A stretch of 64,000 nt of DNA from Oleiagrimonas citrea (GCF_012395255.1 NZ_JAAZQD010000004.1:471390-535389); one strand, 5' to 3'. Numbered from the stretch's first letter, positions 17,563 to 28,587 are shown. Numbers and translations: made by a program. The notes: generated from the sequence alone by a model not told the origin.

Positions 17563-19416
17563 ATGACCGACTCTTCCGCCGTCGCCGCTTCCGTTCCGGC
17601 TGTGACGTCCATCGAAGCCCTGGAAACCCTGCGCCGCGTGTTCGGCTACACCGCGTTTCGCGGGCAGCAGGAGGCCATCATCGACCGCGTCACGCACGGC
17701 GGCGATGCGCTGGTACTGATGCCGACCGGCGGCGGCAAATCGCTGTGCTACCAGTTGCCGGCGCTGCTGCGCCCGGGCACGGCCATCGTTGTTTCGCCGC
17801 TGATCGCGTTGATGCAGGACCAGGTCGAAGCGTTGAACCAGGCCGGCGTCGAGGCGGCCTTTCTCAATTCCAGTCTCGACGGTGCGGCGCAGGCCGAGGT
17901 CGAACGGCGTTTTCTCAGTGATGGTCTGAAGCTGCTGTACGTGGCGCCCGAGCGCTTGCTCACCGGGCGTTTCCTGGAGCTTCTGGGGTGCGTGGAACTG
18001 TCGCTGTTCGCCATCGACGAGGCGCACTGCGTCTCGCAGTGGGGCCACGATTTTCGCCCGGAATACCGGCAGCTCACCGTGCTGCACGAGCGCTTCCCCG
18101 GCGTGCCGCGGGTCGCCCTGACGGCGACCGCGGATGCGCCGACGCGGCGCGAGATCGTCGAGCGTCTGGCGCTGCAGGACGCCGAGCAGTTCGTCTCCAG
18201 CTTTGATCGTCCGAACATCCGCTATCGCGTCGTGCACAAGGACCAGCCACGCCCGCAGCTCAAGGCGTTCCTGGCCGGTCACGAGGACGAGTCGGGCATC
18301 GTGTACTGCCTGTCCCGGCGCAAGGTCGAGGAGACCGCCGAATGGCTGCAGGGGCAGGGCGTGAACGCGCTGCCGTACCATGCCGGCCTGGACGCCGAGA
18401 CGCGCGCGGCGCACCAGCAGCGTTTCCTGCGCGAGGACGGCATCGTGATGTGCGCGACCATCGCCTTCGGCATGGGTATCGACAAGCCGGACGTGCGTTT
18501 CGTCGCGCACCTGGACCTGCCCAAGAGCCTGGAGGGCTACTACCAGGAGACGGGCCGCGCCGGCCGCGACGGGCTGCCCGCCGACGCCTGGATGGCCTAC
18601 GGGCTCGGCGATCTGGTCACGCTGGCCCAGTTCATCCAGCGCTCGGAGGCCAGCGACGAACGCAAGCGCCTGGAGCGCGCCAAGCTCGACGCGCTGCTGG
18701 CGTTCGCCGAGACCACGCGCTGCCGTCGGCAGCAGCTGCTGGGCTATTTCGGGGAGACGCTGGAGCAGCCTTGCGGCAACTGCGATAACTGCCTCGATCC
18801 GCCGCCGACCTGGGACGCCACCGAAGCGGCTCAGAAGGCGCTCTCCTGCGTTTACCGCACCGGGCAGCGTTATGGTGTGGGCTATCTGGTCGATGTGCTG
18901 CTGGGCAAGGACAACGAACGGATTCAGGCGCAGGGGCACGACCACCTCAACGTGCACGGCATCGGCACCGATCTCGACGCGCGGCAGTGGCGAGGCGTGT
19001 TCCGCCAACTGGTCGCGCACGGACTGCTGACTCCCGATGCCGAGGGCTACGGCACGCTGCATCTGACGACCGAGGCCAAGCCGGTGCTGCGCGGCGAGCG
19101 CGCGCTGCATCTGCGGCGCGAGCCGGATCGTGCGCAGCGCCGCGCCAGCCGCAAGGGCGTGTCGGGCGAACGCCGCAGTCTGGATATCGCGCCACATGAG
19201 GAAGTGATGTGGAATGCGTTGCGCGATGCGCGCGCGCGACTGGCAAAGGAGCAGGGCGTGCCCGCCTATGTGATTTTCCACGACGCCACGCTGTACGCCA
19301 TGCTGCGCGAACGCCCCGGCGATCGCGAAGCGCTGGCGGCGATCAGCGGCGTCGGCGCGCGCAAGCTGGAGCGTTACGGCGAGCAGTTCCTCGACGTGCT
19401 GAACGCGACGGACTGA
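17563..19416 (+). CDS. recQ: RecQ, ATP-dependent DNA helicase
   Basis: A 3'-5' superfamily 2 helicase for recombination repair and fork restart. The 617-residue protein has the full RecQ layout: helicase core with Walker [20 protein letters not shown] box [19 protein letters not shown], motif [12 protein letters not shown]; the zinc-binding C..CGNCDNC segment near residues 386-408; an RQC winged-helix region; and a C-terminal HRDC domain (about residues 545-617). The start at 17563 ([12 protein letters not shown]) gives typical length. Confidence 0.96.
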   Translation: MTDSSAVAASVPAVTSIEALETLRRVFGYTAFRGQQEAIIDRVTHGGDALVLMPTGGGKSLCYQLPALLRPGTAIVVSPLIALMQDQVEALNQAGVEAAFLNSSLDGAAQAEVERRFLSDGLKLLYVAPERLLTGRFLELLGCVELSLFAIDEAHCVSQWGHDFRPEYRQLTVLHERFPGVPRVALTATADAPTRREIVERLALQDAEQFVSSFDRPNIRYRVVHKDQPRPQLKAFLAGHEDESGIVYCLSRRKVEETAEWLQGQGVNALPYHAGLDAETRAAHQQRFLREDGIVMCATIAFGMGIDKPDVRFVAHLDLPKSLEGYYQETGRAGRDGLPADAWMAYGLGDLVTLAQFIQRSEASDERKRLERAKLDALLAFAETTRCRRQQLLGYFGETLEQPCGNCDNCLDPPPTWDATEAAQKALSCVYRTGQRYGVGYLVDVLLGKDNERIQAQGHDHLNVHGIGTDLDARQWRGVFRQLVAHGLLTPDAEGYGTLHLTTEAKPVLRGERALHLRREPDRAQRRASRKGVSGERRSLDIAPHEEVMWNALRDARARLAKEQGVPAYVIFHDATLYAMLRERPGDREALAAISGVGARKLERYGEQFLDVLNATD

Positions 19417-19598
19417 CACGTCGCGTTTTGCCGAATCCGTGCACGTGCGGTGCCATGCGGCGTTGGCCTGCGGTGCGGAAATTCCCCATCCGTACGCGCA
19501 GGCATGAATCGCGTCACAGTTTCGACCGCCTGCCGTCACACGCATGACGCATCTCGCCCGCTAGTCTGAAAAGACTTGTATTCAGGGAGGGGAGCAAC

Positions 19599-21335
19599 AT
19601 GCGTTCATACGTTCGCGTGCTGGCGATGATCGCCGCACTGGTCTGGATCGCGCCGGCGTTTGCCGACTCGCAGACCTTCATCAACGAAATCCACTACGAC
19701 AACAGCGGCACCGACACCGGCGAAGCGGTCGAGATCGCCGGTCCGGCGGGCACCAACCTGTCCGGTTGGCAGGTGGTGCTGTACAACGGCAGCAACGGTT
19801 CCAGCTACGCCACCTACACGCTGTCGGGCACGCTGTCCGACCAGTGCAGCGGCTACGGCGTGACCACGGTGTCGACGCCGGGCATCCAGAACGGCTCGCC
19901 CGACGGCATCGCGCTCATCGACGGCAGCGGCATCGTGCGCCAGTTCCTCAGCTACGAGGGATCGTTCACCGCGACCTCGGGGCCGGCCTCGGGCGTGACC
20001 AGCACCGACATCGGTGTCAGCGAAGGCAGTGCCACGCCGGTGGGGCAGTCGCTGCAGCTGTCCGGTAGCGGTTCCTATGCCAGCGACTTCACCTGGCTGG
20101 CGCCGGACACGTCCAGCTTCGGTCAGTGCAATCCGGGCGAGACCTTCGTCGCCTCCGGCGGCGGCACGGGCGGAAGCGGCAGCGGCACGAGTCTGCAGAA
20201 CGGTGTTCCGGTCAGCGGCATATCCGGCAGCCAGGGCGCGTTCTCGCAGGCCTACACGGTCGACATCCCGTCGGGCGCCAGCAACCTGGTCATCACCCTG
20301 TCCGGCGGCTCCGGCGATGCCGACATGTACGTGAAGCTCGGTTCCGAACCGACGCTGAGCAGCTACGACTGCCGTCCGTACACCTCCGGCAACAACGAAA
20401 CCTGCACCATGACCACGCAGGCCGGCACGTATTACGTGAAGCTGTACGGCTACAACAGCTACAGCAACGTCACGCTGGAGGCGACCTGGACGGCGCCCAG
20501 CGGCGGCGGTACCGGAGGCGGTTCGGGTGGCGGCAGCGGCTACTACGCCAACGTCGACACCAGCAGTCCGACGGCGCTGCGCAACTCGCTGCACACGCTG
20601 ATCGAGCAGGTCACCAAGATTCCGTACACCGCCTCGACCACCGACACCTGGGACGTGATGGCCGCGGCCGAGCAGGACCCGTGGAACAGCAATAATGTCA
20701 TCGAGCTGTACACCAACAAGAGCGTGCCCAAGGAGACCGGCGGCAACACCGAGTACAACCGCGAGCACACCTGGCCCAATTCCTACGGTTTCCCGGACGA
20801 CGGCTCGGACAACTACGCCTACACCGACCTGCACATGCTGATGATCGCCAACATCGCCGACAACAGCGCGCGCGGCAACAAGCCCTACGGCACCTGCAGC
20901 GCGTCGTGCACGGAGTATCCGACCGTGGCCAACGATGGCATCGGCGGCGGCACCGGGACCTATCCGGGCAACTCGAACTGGACCGACGGCATCATCTGGG
21001 AAGTCTGGATGGGCAAGCGCGGCGATGTGGCGCGTGCGCTGCTGTACATGGACGTGCGCTTCGAAGGCGGTACCAATCCGTATACCGGCTACGCCGAACC
21101 GGATCTGGTGCTGACTGACGACACCTCCAAGATCGTCACCACCGGCGGCAATACCACCGGCAAGGCCTACATGGGCAAGCTGTCGGTGCTGCTGCAGTGG
21201 GCGCAGCAGGACCCGGTGTCCGACTACGAGCGGCTGCAGAACGACACGGTCGAGTCGTACCAGGGCAACCGCAATCCGTTCGTCGATCATCCGGAATGGA
21301 TCGCCTGCGTGTTCCAGAGCCAATGTACGCAGTGA
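19599..21335 (+). CDS. Secreted multidomain endonuclease I (LTD + PPC + nuclease)
   Basis: A 578-residue exported protein. Residues 1-22 form a signal peptide (ALVWIAPAFA). A lamin-tail-like domain follows (about 23-190: TFINEIHYDNSGTDTGEAVEIAG), then a Gly/Ser linker, a PPC (bacterial pre-peptidase C-terminal) domain (about 200-300), a second Gly linker, and an endonuclease I domain (about 318-578) with NREHTWPNSYGF, the histidine-containing active site of the EndA/Bsn family. It probably degrades extracellular DNA for nutrients. A GGGAGGGGAG ribosome-binding site precedes the ATG. Its PPC domain is nearly identical to that of the M4 protease at 38780-40981. Confidence 0.88.
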   Translation: MRSYVRVLAMIAALVWIAPAFADSQTFINEIHYDNSGTDTGEAVEIAGPAGTNLSGWQVVLYNGSNGSSYATYTLSGTLSDQCSGYGVTTVSTPGIQNGSPDGIALIDGSGIVRQFLSYEGSFTATSGPASGVTSTDIGVSEGSATPVGQSLQLSGSGSYASDFTWLAPDTSSFGQCNPGETFVASGGGTGGSGSGTSLQNGVPVSGISGSQGAFSQAYTVDIPSGASNLVITLSGGSGDADMYVKLGSEPTLSSYDCRPYTSGNNETCTMTTQAGTYYVKLYGYNSYSNVTLEATWTAPSGGGTGGGSGGGSGYYANVDTSSPTALRNSLHTLIEQVTKIPYTASTTDTWDVMAAAEQDPWNSNNVIELYTNKSVPKETGGNTEYNREHTWPNSYGFPDDGSDNYAYTDLHMLMIANIADNSARGNKPYGTCSASCTEYPTVANDGIGGGTGTYPGNSNWTDGIIWEVWMGKRGDVARALLYMDVRFEGGTNPYTGYAEPDLVLTDDTSKIVTTGGNTTGKAYMGKLSVLLQWAQQDPVSDYERLQNDTVESYQGNRNPFVDHPEWIACVFQSQCTQ

Positions 21336-21395
21336 TCGCTGCCTGAGCGGGTCCCGTGCTCCGCTGCGGGACTCGGTCGGCAGGAAAACCAACCG

Positions 21396-21426
21396 GGCCC
21401 GTCTCCTTGGAGGCGGGCCTTCTGCT
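21396..21426 (+). terminator. Intrinsic terminator after the endonuclease gene
   Basis: GGCCCGTCTCC pairs with GGAGGCGGGCC (one G-T pair) and is followed by TTCTGCTTT, a short T-rich tail, 60 bp after the stop codon. Confidence 0.75.
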
Positions 21427-21750
21427 TTACATGCCGATGGAGTGCCGCATCGTGACGGTGTCGGCCGGGCTGCCGGGTACGACGTATTGCGCGATGGGAG
21501 TCACCCTGCAGATCGTCAGGCTGAAGAAACCGAGCCATTGCATGCCACGATGCCGTCCTCGCCTCAGGCGAATGCGTGCGGGGCATGCGTGTAAAGGAGC
21601 CCCAGAATGTGGTGGCGCTCGATGCGGCCCGGCGCATGGTGGGGATGTACCGCCGTCGGTGGATGCATGCGCGCAGCAGTGTGGTGTGGGTGCCGTTCTG
21701 CGCGTGACGTGCGGTCACCGCATAGGTGATGAGCGAAGCGGGGTTTGCGC
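21427..21750. other. Gene-free stretch before tRNA-Phe
   Basis: About 320 bp with no coding character in either strand that I can support. A small inverted repeat GTGAC-GTGCG-GTCAC lies near 21703-21717. Otherwise I see nothing. Confidence 0.4.
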
Positions 21751-21782
21751 AAAAAAAAAACGACCTGCCGAGGGGCAGGTCG
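21751..21782 (-). terminator. Intrinsic terminator of tRNA-Phe
   Basis: Read on the minus strand: CGACCTGCC / GGCAGGTCG hairpin followed by ten consecutive T, starting 9 bp after the tRNA CCA end. A textbook rho-independent terminator. Confidence 0.92.
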
Positions 21783-21790
21783 TCGAATCA

Positions 21791-21866
21791 TGGTGGCCGG
21801 GGACGGAATCGAACCGCCGACACGGGGATTTTCAATCCCCTGCTCTACCAACTGAGCTACCCGGCC
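21791..21866 (-). tRNA. tRNA-Phe (GAA)
   Basis: The 76-base minus-strand gene folds as a standard cloverleaf: acceptor GGCCGGG / CCCGGCC, D-arm GCTCAGTTGGTAGAGC, anticodon stem-loop GGGGATTGAAAATCCCC with anticodon GAA, T-arm GGCGGTTCGATTCCGTC, and an encoded CCA end. A strong terminator follows. Confidence 0.97.
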
Positions 21867-21958
21867 TGATTTTGGACTCGCGTCATGCTGCGTTGGGCAC
21901 TGCGCGAAGCCGCGTATTAAATCGATTGCGCGGTGCCGCGTCAAGCCATGCGTGCGAA

Positions 21959-22237
21959 TCAGTCCGCTTCGGGCGGCACGTAGCCCTCCGGCCGGGCGAC
22001 TTCGCCCTCGTCGAACAGGAAGCTCTTCATCTGCGTTTCCAGGAACTTGCGTGCTTCCGGGTCGAGCGGATTCAGGCGGTATTCGTTGATGAGCATGGTC
22101 TGGTGCGCCATCCACTGCTGCCAGGCCTGGCGCGAGATCTGTTCATAGACGCGCTTGCCCAGTGGGCCGGGCCAGGGGGCGAAATCCAGCCCTTCGGCGT
22201 CGGTGTCGAGCTTGGCGCAGTGCACGGTGCGTGTCAT
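21959..22237 (-). CDS. yggX: YggX, probable Fe(2+)-trafficking protein
   Basis: YggX is a small cytosolic protein that protects iron-sulfur clusters from oxidative damage. The 92-residue protein starts TRTVHCAKL with the conserved cysteine at position 7, and carries the family segment [19 protein letters not shown] and the [19 protein letters not shown] helix. The start overlaps the mutY stop by four bases, and mutY-yggX is the usual pairing, linking oxidative DNA repair with cluster protection. Confidence 0.95.
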   Translation of the reverse strand: MTRTVHCAKLDTDAEGLDFAPWPGPLGKRVYEQISRQAWQQWMAHQTMLINEYRLNPLDPEARKFLETQMKSFLFDEGEVARPEGYVPPEAD

Positions 22238-23280
22238 GCGTCGGACTCCCAGGTGTCGTTCAAGAGTTTGCGTACAGGTGCGGGCAGGCCGAGGGTCTGG
22301 ATCTGCGTGGGATCGCACCAGCGAAGGTCGTCATTATCGGCGATTCGTTTGGCCGCTGTCGCGGCCTCGAACAGCAGCGGCCGGATTTCCAGGCGATAGT
22401 GGCTGAAGACATGGATGAACGCCGTCAGCGTCTGCGCGTCGTCGACTTCGGCGAGCCGCTTCGCTTTCTGCAGGGCGTCGGTCTCGTTCTCGGCTTCGGG
22501 CAGACTCCACAGACCGGACCACACGCCTTCGGGGCCGCGGCGTTGCAGCAGCACGCGTCGCTCATGATCTCTCAGCAGCAGCATGAGGGTGTGTCGAGTC
22601 GGGATGGCGCGAGAAGGCTTCGGCGTCGGCAGTGCGTCGGTCAGGTCCTCGGCATGCGCGACACAGCGTGACTGCAGCGGACAGTCGTCGCAGCGCGGGC
22701 GGCTGCGTGTGCACAGGGTGGCGCCGAGATCCATGATGGCCTGGGTGTAGTCGGCCAGCCGCTCGTGCGGCGTGTGTTGCTCGGCCAGCGTCCAGAGCTG
22801 CTTCTCCACGACGCGCTGGCCGGGATGGCCATGGATGCCGTGCAGGCGGGTGAGCACGCGTTTCACGTTGCCGTCGAGGATCGGGAAACGCAGCCCGTGC
22901 GCCTGCGCCAGGATGGCGCCTGCGGTGGAACGGCCGATGCCGGGGAGGGCGGCCAGCGCATCGAAATCGCGCGGCAGTTCGCCATCGTGCTCACGCATGC
23001 ATTGAAGCGCGGCACGATGCAGGAAGCGCGCGCGGCGGTAGTAGCCCAGTCCCGACCACAGGGCGAGCACCTCGTCCTCGTCCGCGCGCGCCAGATCCGC
23101 CAGTGTCGGCAGTTGCGTGACGAAGCGCTGGAAATAGTCGATGACCGTTTCCACGCGGGTCTGCTGCAGCATGATCTCCGACAGCCACACACGATAGGCG
23201 CTGCGCGGGTGCTGCCAGGGCAGGTCGTGGCGGCCGTGGCGGTCGAACCAGGCCAGGAGGGGTTCGGCGAGCGGCGTCAC
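22234..23280 (-). CDS. mutY: MutY, A/G-specific adenine glycosylase
   Basis: MutY removes adenine mispaired with 8-oxoguanine. The 348-residue protein has the helix-hairpin-helix and Gly/Pro-Asp region ([18 protein letters not shown], with the catalytic Asp in [13 protein letters not shown]), a four-cysteine iron-sulfur loop C-x6-C-x2-C-x5-C ([17 protein letters not shown], about residues 190-206) and a C-terminal NUDIX-like 8-oxoG recognition domain. The start overlaps the AsmA-like stop by four bases; the order asmA-like, mutY, yggX forms one minus-strand unit. Confidence 0.97.
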   Translation of the reverse strand: MTPLAEPLLAWFDRHGRHDLPWQHPRSAYRVWLSEIMLQQTRVETVIDYFQRFVTQLPTLADLARADEDEVLALWSGLGYYRRARFLHRAALQCMREHDGELPRDFDALAALPGIGRSTAGAILAQAHGLRFPILDGNVKRVLTRLHGIHGHPGQRVVEKQLWTLAEQHTPHERLADYTQAIMDLGATLCTRSRPRCDDCPLQSRCVAHAEDLTDALPTPKPSRAIPTRHTLMLLLRDHERRVLLQRRGPEGVWSGLWSLPEAENETDALQKAKRLAEVDDAQTLTAFIHVFSHYRLEIRPLLFEAATAAKRIADNDDLRWCDPTQIQTLGLPAPVRKLLNDTWESDA

Positions 23281-24338
23281 TTGACTTCGTTCTGCTCAGC
23301 TTGCGCCGCGCTGCTCGCGGCGGCCGGGAGGGCCGAACCGGAGCGCAGCTTGAGTCCCTTGATCTGCACGTCACCGAACGTCAGCGCATCGGCATCGACG
23401 GTGCCATCGATCGGCGGCGGCGGAAGCGGACCCGGCGCATGGTCGCCGGCGATGCGCTTCCACCACGCGGCCAGCTCCAGCGGCGAAAGGTGCAGGTCGG
23501 CCGATGTCTGCGGCCCTTCGAGTTTCACGTGCAGGCGGCCGCCGAGGCGGGCGTCGGGAGTATCGGAGCCGACATCGATGCGGTAGCTATCGCTGCCCTT
23601 GACGGCCATCTCGCCATGCAGCGCGATGGCCAGCTTCGGTCCGCCGAGCCACGTTGCGTTGCCGGCGAGCTGGATGCGCGAATCCTTTCCGCCATATCCA
23701 CTCAGCTTCAGATCTTTCAGTTCGATGGCGCCCCGCGCCGTCTCGAGTGGGGTGAACATCAGCGTCAGGCGAAGATTCTTGCCCGACGCCGATTGCCCCG
23801 AGGCATTCAGCGAAAAGGTGCGCCCCGAGGACAGTGCGCCGGTCTGCAGGCTGACGTCCTGCAGCAGCACGCTGTTGTCGCGCACCAGGGTGCCGTTGCG
23901 GATGGAAACGCCTGCGTCGATGCTGGGCAGACTCGGCTGGCCGGTGCTCTTGGTCGGCAGCTCGTTCAGGGCATACTGCAGTTGGTCCAGATCCAGGCGT
24001 GGCGAATCCAGTTCCAGCTTGTTGATGGCGGTGGGGCCGCCGAACAGGGCGCGCCAGGGCACCACGATCTGGCCGTGATCGGCGATCAGGATCGGGTCGG
24101 CCTGGTTCTTGGCGAAGACCTGCAGTCCCTGCAACTGGACGCCCGGACGCGGCCACAGTGTGGGGCGCGCGGGCGCGGTGAGGGTCAGTTCGAGGCCGGC
24201 ATTGCGAGCCGCGCTGCGCAGCGTTTCGGTGAAGCGTGCCGGGCGCAGCATCACGTAGGTGAGTACCAGCGCCGCCAGCACCAGCGCCAGCGCGACGCCG
24301 GCGACCGAGAGCAGGGTGATGCGCAGGCGCCGCGACAT
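23277..24338 (-). CDS. AsmA-family inner-membrane/periplasmic protein
   Basis: A 353-residue AsmA-like protein: one N-terminal membrane anchor (residues about 8-30, LLSVAGVALALVLAALVLTYVML) and a large periplasmic beta-rich region with the AsmA pattern (LTLTAPARPTLWPRPGVQLQGLQVF; later KDLKLSGYGGKDSRIQLAG). AsmA-like proteins are implicated in outer-membrane lipid transport and assembly. It is shorter than E. coli AsmA (about 617 aa), so it is a compact paralogue. It lies between ftsY and mutY on the minus strand. Confidence 0.82.
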   Translation of the reverse strand: MSRRLRITLLSVAGVALALVLAALVLTYVMLRPARFTETLRSAARNAGLELTLTAPARPTLWPRPGVQLQGLQVFAKNQADPILIADHGQIVVPWRALFGGPTAINKLELDSPRLDLDQLQYALNELPTKSTGQPSLPSIDAGVSIRNGTLVRDNSVLLQDVSLQTGALSSGRTFSLNASGQSASGKNLRLTLMFTPLETARGAIELKDLKLSGYGGKDSRIQLAGNATWLGGPKLAIALHGEMAVKGSDSYRIDVGSDTPDARLGGRLHVKLEGPQTSADLHLSPLELAAWWKRIAGDHAPGPLPPPPIDGTVDADALTFGDVQIKGLKLRSGSALPAAASSAAQAEQNEVK

Positions 24339-24341
24339 GCG

Positions 24342-25436
24342 TCAGGCGTCCGTTTCCACGGGCAGCAGGCCGTCCACGTAGGCTTCGGCGTCGAAGGGAC
24401 GCAGGTCAGCGATGCCCTCGCCGAGACCGACGTAACGGATCGGCAGGCCGAATTCGCGCGCCAGCGCGAAGACCACGCCGCCGCGCGCGGTGCCATCGAG
24501 CTTGGTCACGACCAGGCCGGTGACGCCGATGGCCTGGTGGAACTGGCGCACCTGGCTGACGGCGTTCTGGCCGGTGGTGCCGTCGATCACCATCAGCACC
24601 TCATTCGGCGCATCGGCGTCGAGCTTCTTCAGCACGCGGGCGATCTTGCCGAGTTCGTCCATCAGACCGCCCTGGGTGTGCAGACGCCCGGCGGTGTCGG
24701 CGATCAGCAGGTCGGCTTTGCGCGACTGCGCGCCTTGCAGAGCATCGAAGATCACGCTGGCCGAATCCGCGCCCTGGCCCTGCGCCACGACCGGCACCTG
24801 GTTGCGTTCGCCCCAGGTCTTGAGCTGCTCGACGGCGGCGGCGCGGAAGGTGTCACCGGCGGCCAGCATCACCTTGCGGCCGGCGGCCAGATGATGGTGG
24901 GTGAGCTTGCCGATGGTGGTGGTCTTGCCGACGCCGTTGACGCCGACTACCAGCATCACGAACGGCGTGTGCGTGGTGACGTCGAGCGACTGCTGCACGG
25001 GGCGGAGCTGTTCGATCAGCGCCTCGCGCAGCGCATTGCGCAGGGCTGCGGCGTCGGCGAATTCGCGCTTGCGCACGCGCTGGCGCAGCGACTCGACCAG
25101 CGTCGTGCTGGCGGTGACGCCGACATCGGACGTGATGAGGATGGTCTCGAGTTCGTCCAGCAGCGCATCGTCGAGTTGCGGGTTGCGCTTGAACAGACCG
25201 CCCAGGCCGCGGGCGATGCCGCTGCCGCCGAGCCGCTCGCGCCAGCTGCGCGGTGCTTTTTCCTCCGGCGCGGCGATTTCTTCCGGCGCGGCGGATGGCG
25301 CTTCGCGCGTGGGTTCCGGCGCTACAGATTCCGCAGGCGCATCGGCGTTCTGCGGCGCATTGGCGTCGACATCGTCTTGTGCGGCCTCGCGCTTGGGGGC
25401 GGTGGGGTCGTTTTTCTTTTTCCAGAACTTGAGCAT
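24342..25436 (-). CDS. ftsY: FtsY, signal recognition particle receptor
   Basis: FtsY docks SRP-ribosome complexes at the membrane for co-translational insertion. The 364-residue protein has a short basic N-terminus (LKFWKKKNDP), an acidic, proline-rich A region (to about residue 65), and the NG GTPase domain with G1 GVNGVGKTTTIGKL, the DTFRAAAVEQL segment, G3 DTAGRLHTQ and G4 TKLD. The start at 25436 is chosen because LKFWKKKN is the usual opening. It diverges from rsmD; ftsY-rsmD divergence and adjacency are widely conserved. Confidence 0.96.
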   Translation of the reverse strand: MLKFWKKKNDPTAPKREAAQDDVDANAPQNADAPAESVAPEPTREAPSAAPEEIAAPEEKAPRSWRERLGGSGIARGLGGLFKRNPQLDDALLDELETILITSDVGVTASTTLVESLRQRVRKREFADAAALRNALREALIEQLRPVQQSLDVTTHTPFVMLVVGVNGVGKTTTIGKLTHHHLAAGRKVMLAAGDTFRAAAVEQLKTWGERNQVPVVAQGQGADSASVIFDALQGAQSRKADLLIADTAGRLHTQGGLMDELGKIARVLKKLDADAPNEVLMVIDGTTGQNAVSQVRQFHQAIGVTGLVVTKLDGTARGGVVFALAREFGLPIRYVGLGEGIADLRPFDAEAYVDGLLPVETDA

Positions 25437-25536
25437 GAGGCGCGGAAATGAGGACAATTCAGGCCATCATGGTATCACCCGCAACCCACACCAGAGCTGA
25501 GCGCGGCGGCGCCGCGCACCGGCAAGGAGACGCTGC

Positions 25537-26124
25537 ATGAAGCGTGCGAAAGGCGCTGCGGCCGGGCAGGTGCGCATCATCGGCGGTTCGCTGCGCGGCT
25601 CGGTGCTGCGCGTGGCGGATGCGCCGGGTCTGCGGCCCACGCCGGGCCGCGTGCGCGAGACCCTGTTCAATTGGCTGCAGCCGTTCATTGCCGGCGCGCG
25701 TTGCCTGGACCTGTTCGCGGGCACGGGTGCGCTGGGCATGGAGGCGCTGTCGCGCGGCGCGCGTGCGGTGACGTTCGTCGAGCGCGACGCCGCCGCCGCG
25801 CGGGCGTTGCAGGCCAATCTGCAACGGTTGAACCAGGACAAGGGCGACGTGCGGGGTGCCGATGCCTTCGATTACCTGCGCGGTACGGCCTCGCCGTTCG
25901 ACATCGTGTTCCTCGATCCGCCGTTCGCACAGGCGCTGTGGGACGATGCGGCGCGGCAGCTGGAGGCGGGAGGCTGGCTGGCCCGCAATGCGCTGATCCA
26001 TGTCGAGTCCCCCGTGGAGCAGATGCCCGCGCTGCCGGCGAATTGGCAATTGCACCGTGAGCGTTGCGCCGGGCAGGTGCGGCATGCGCTTTATCGCCGC
26101 GCTGCAGCCGATCCGTTAGACTGA
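25537..26124 (+). CDS. rsmD: RsmD, 16S rRNA (guanine(966)-N2)-methyltransferase
   Basis: RsmD methylates G966 of 16S rRNA. The 195-residue protein has the family N-terminus VRIIGGSLRGSVL, the RPTPGRVRETLFNWL segment (here LRPTPGRVRETLFNWLQ), a SAM motif LDLFAGTGALGMEALSRGA, and the catalytic (D/N)PPF motif FLDPPFAQALWDD. An AAGGAGACGCTGC ribosome-binding region precedes the ATG. coaD follows 72 bp downstream, as in many gammaproteobacteria. Confidence 0.95.
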   Translation: MKRAKGAAAGQVRIIGGSLRGSVLRVADAPGLRPTPGRVRETLFNWLQPFIAGARCLDLFAGTGALGMEALSRGARAVTFVERDAAAARALQANLQRLNQDKGDVRGADAFDYLRGTASPFDIVFLDPPFAQALWDDAARQLEAGGWLARNALIHVESPVEQMPALPANWQLHRERCAGQVRHALYRRAAADPLD

Positions 26125-26718
<594 letters not shown>

Positions 26719-26768
26719 ACAGTCGCGCTATGCTTGCCCACTGTGTTCGACAATCCAAGGTGACGACA

Positions 26769-27275
26769 ATGCGCAAACTGGCAATCATCGCAATGCTGGC
26801 CCTGGCCGGTACGCTGGGCCTGACGGCCTGTGGCAAGAAAAGCGATGAAGGGCAGCAGACCCAGCAGGCAGCCAAGCTGACCCGCCCGACGGACATGAGC
26901 AACAAGTCCGCGTGGCAGGCCTATCTGGTGCAGGTGCTGCAGAGCGGCGACAACATGAAGGGCATGACGGGCGATCGTCCGTACGTGTACTACGTGTCGC
27001 CCTCCGATGACGACAACGACACCGCCGAGCGTCAGCGTCAGCTGGACAACGTCAGCGACACGCTGGCCCGTGGCGTCCTGCCGGGCAATCTGATGGCTTT
27101 CGCCGGTCCTGACTCGTCCAAGACCGCTGATCTGATGATCTCCGCGTTCCAGGACACCAAGGCGGGTTCGCTGGACAAGGTCATCGTGGTGTTCATCGGC
27201 GATCAGGCCGACGAGCAGCGTGTGGCCGAAGTCATCAAGCCGACCGGCGCGACCTTCCGTTTCGCGCAGATGTAA
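26769..27275 (+). CDS. Hypothetical lipoprotein, 168 aa
   Basis: I do not recognise a named family. The N-terminus is a lipoprotein signal (KLAIIAMLALAGTLGLTACGKK, lipobox LTAC with Cys at 21). The mature part is hydrophilic, with VYYVSPSDDDNDTAERQRQLDN and a hydrophobic strand LDKVIVVFIGD near the C-terminus. The residue after the cysteine is Gly, with no Asp retention signal, so it may go to the outer membrane. The start is set by the signal peptide; AAGGTGACGACA precedes it. Confidence 0.75.
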   Translation: MRKLAIIAMLALAGTLGLTACGKKSDEGQQTQQAAKLTRPTDMSNKSAWQAYLVQVLQSGDNMKGMTGDRPYVYYVSPSDDDNDTAERQRQLDNVSDTLARGVLPGNLMAFAGPDSSKTADLMISAFQDTKAGSLDKVIVVFIGDQADEQRVAEVIKPTGATFRFAQM

Positions 27276-27602
<327 letters not shown>

Positions 27603-27662
27603 CGCGATCCGGACTCGCCGCTGCAGGCCTCGTGGTTCACACGGCAATTTTCGAGGCTTTTC

Positions 27663-28526
27663 ATGCAGCTCTGGTCGATCGAAGGCAATTCCCAGAAACT
27701 CGACGGTGGCGCGATGTTCGGCAACGCGCCCAAGGCGTTGTGGACGCGCTGGGTCGAGGCGGATGAACACAATCGCATCCCGCTGGCCTGCCGCTGTTTG
27801 CTGGTGAAGGATCTGAACGGGCGGACCGTGCTCTTCGAAACGGGCATCGGCGCGTTCTTCGAACCGAAGCTTCGTGAACGCTACGGTGTGGTCGAGTCCG
27901 AGCACGTGCTGCTGCAGTCGCTGGAAGAGGCTGGGGTCCGCCACGAGGATATCGATGCGGTGGTTCTGTCACACCTGCATTTCGACCATGCCGGCGGTCT
28001 ACTCGCGCCGTGGCGGGAAGGCCACGAGCCGGAGCTGCTGTTTCCCAACGCGACCTTCCTGGTCGGCGCCGAGCACTGGAAGCGGGCCTGCCATCCGCAT
28101 CCGCGCGATCGCGCCTCGTTCATCCCCGAACTGCCCGGACTGCTTGAGCAGAGCGGACGCCTGGAACTCGTCGAAGGAGAGTATTCCAAGTGCCTGGGTG
28201 AGTCCGTGCGCTTCCACTATTCGCAGGGTCACACCCCAGGCCTGATGCTGGCCGAGGTCGTGGCGGACAACGGCGGGCTGGTGTTCTGTGCCGATCTGAT
28301 TCCGGGGCGAGCCTGGGTGCACGTGCCGATCAGCATGGGCTACGACCGCTATCCGGAATGCGTGATCGACGAGAAGCGTGCGTTCCTCGAGGACATGCTG
28401 GCACGCGGCGTGCGTCTGTACTTCACGCATGACCACGCTTGCGCCATGGCCAGCGTGGATCGTGACGAGCGCGGCCGCTTTGTGTGCACGGACGCTCGCG
28501 AGCGTCTGGTCGGCGAGGTATGGTGA
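27663..28526 (+). CDS. Metallo-beta-lactamase-fold hydrolase
   Basis: A 287-residue MBL-fold protein with the metal-binding signature HLHFDHAGG (HxHxDH, about residues 106-111), a downstream histidine in SQGHTPG, the bridging aspartate in FCADLIPG, and a terminal histidine in FTHDHACA. All zinc ligands appear intact. The start region ([18 protein letters not shown]) resembles quorum-quenching lactonase-like and YtnP-like members, but the substrate cannot be set from sequence. It is followed by the TMEM43-like gene 61 bp later. Confidence 0.87.
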   Translation: MQLWSIEGNSQKLDGGAMFGNAPKALWTRWVEADEHNRIPLACRCLLVKDLNGRTVLFETGIGAFFEPKLRERYGVVESEHVLLQSLEEAGVRHEDIDAVVLSHLHFDHAGGLLAPWREGHEPELLFPNATFLVGAEHWKRACHPHPRDRASFIPELPGLLEQSGRLELVEGEYSKCLGESVRFHYSQGHTPGLMLAEVVADNGGLVFCADLIPGRAWVHVPISMGYDRYPECVIDEKRAFLEDMLARGVRLYFTHDHACAMASVDRDERGRFVCTDARERLVGEVW

Positions 28527-28587
28527 TCGGAAGACCGGAGGCTCCGGGCAGGCAGACGCTTCGATGATGCAGGAAAGGGGAACGGCC

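Noticed and set aside
17503..19545. 680-codon minus-strand frame across recQ
   Set aside because: Exactly opposite recQ and His/Gln/Arg-rich, with no recognisable motif.
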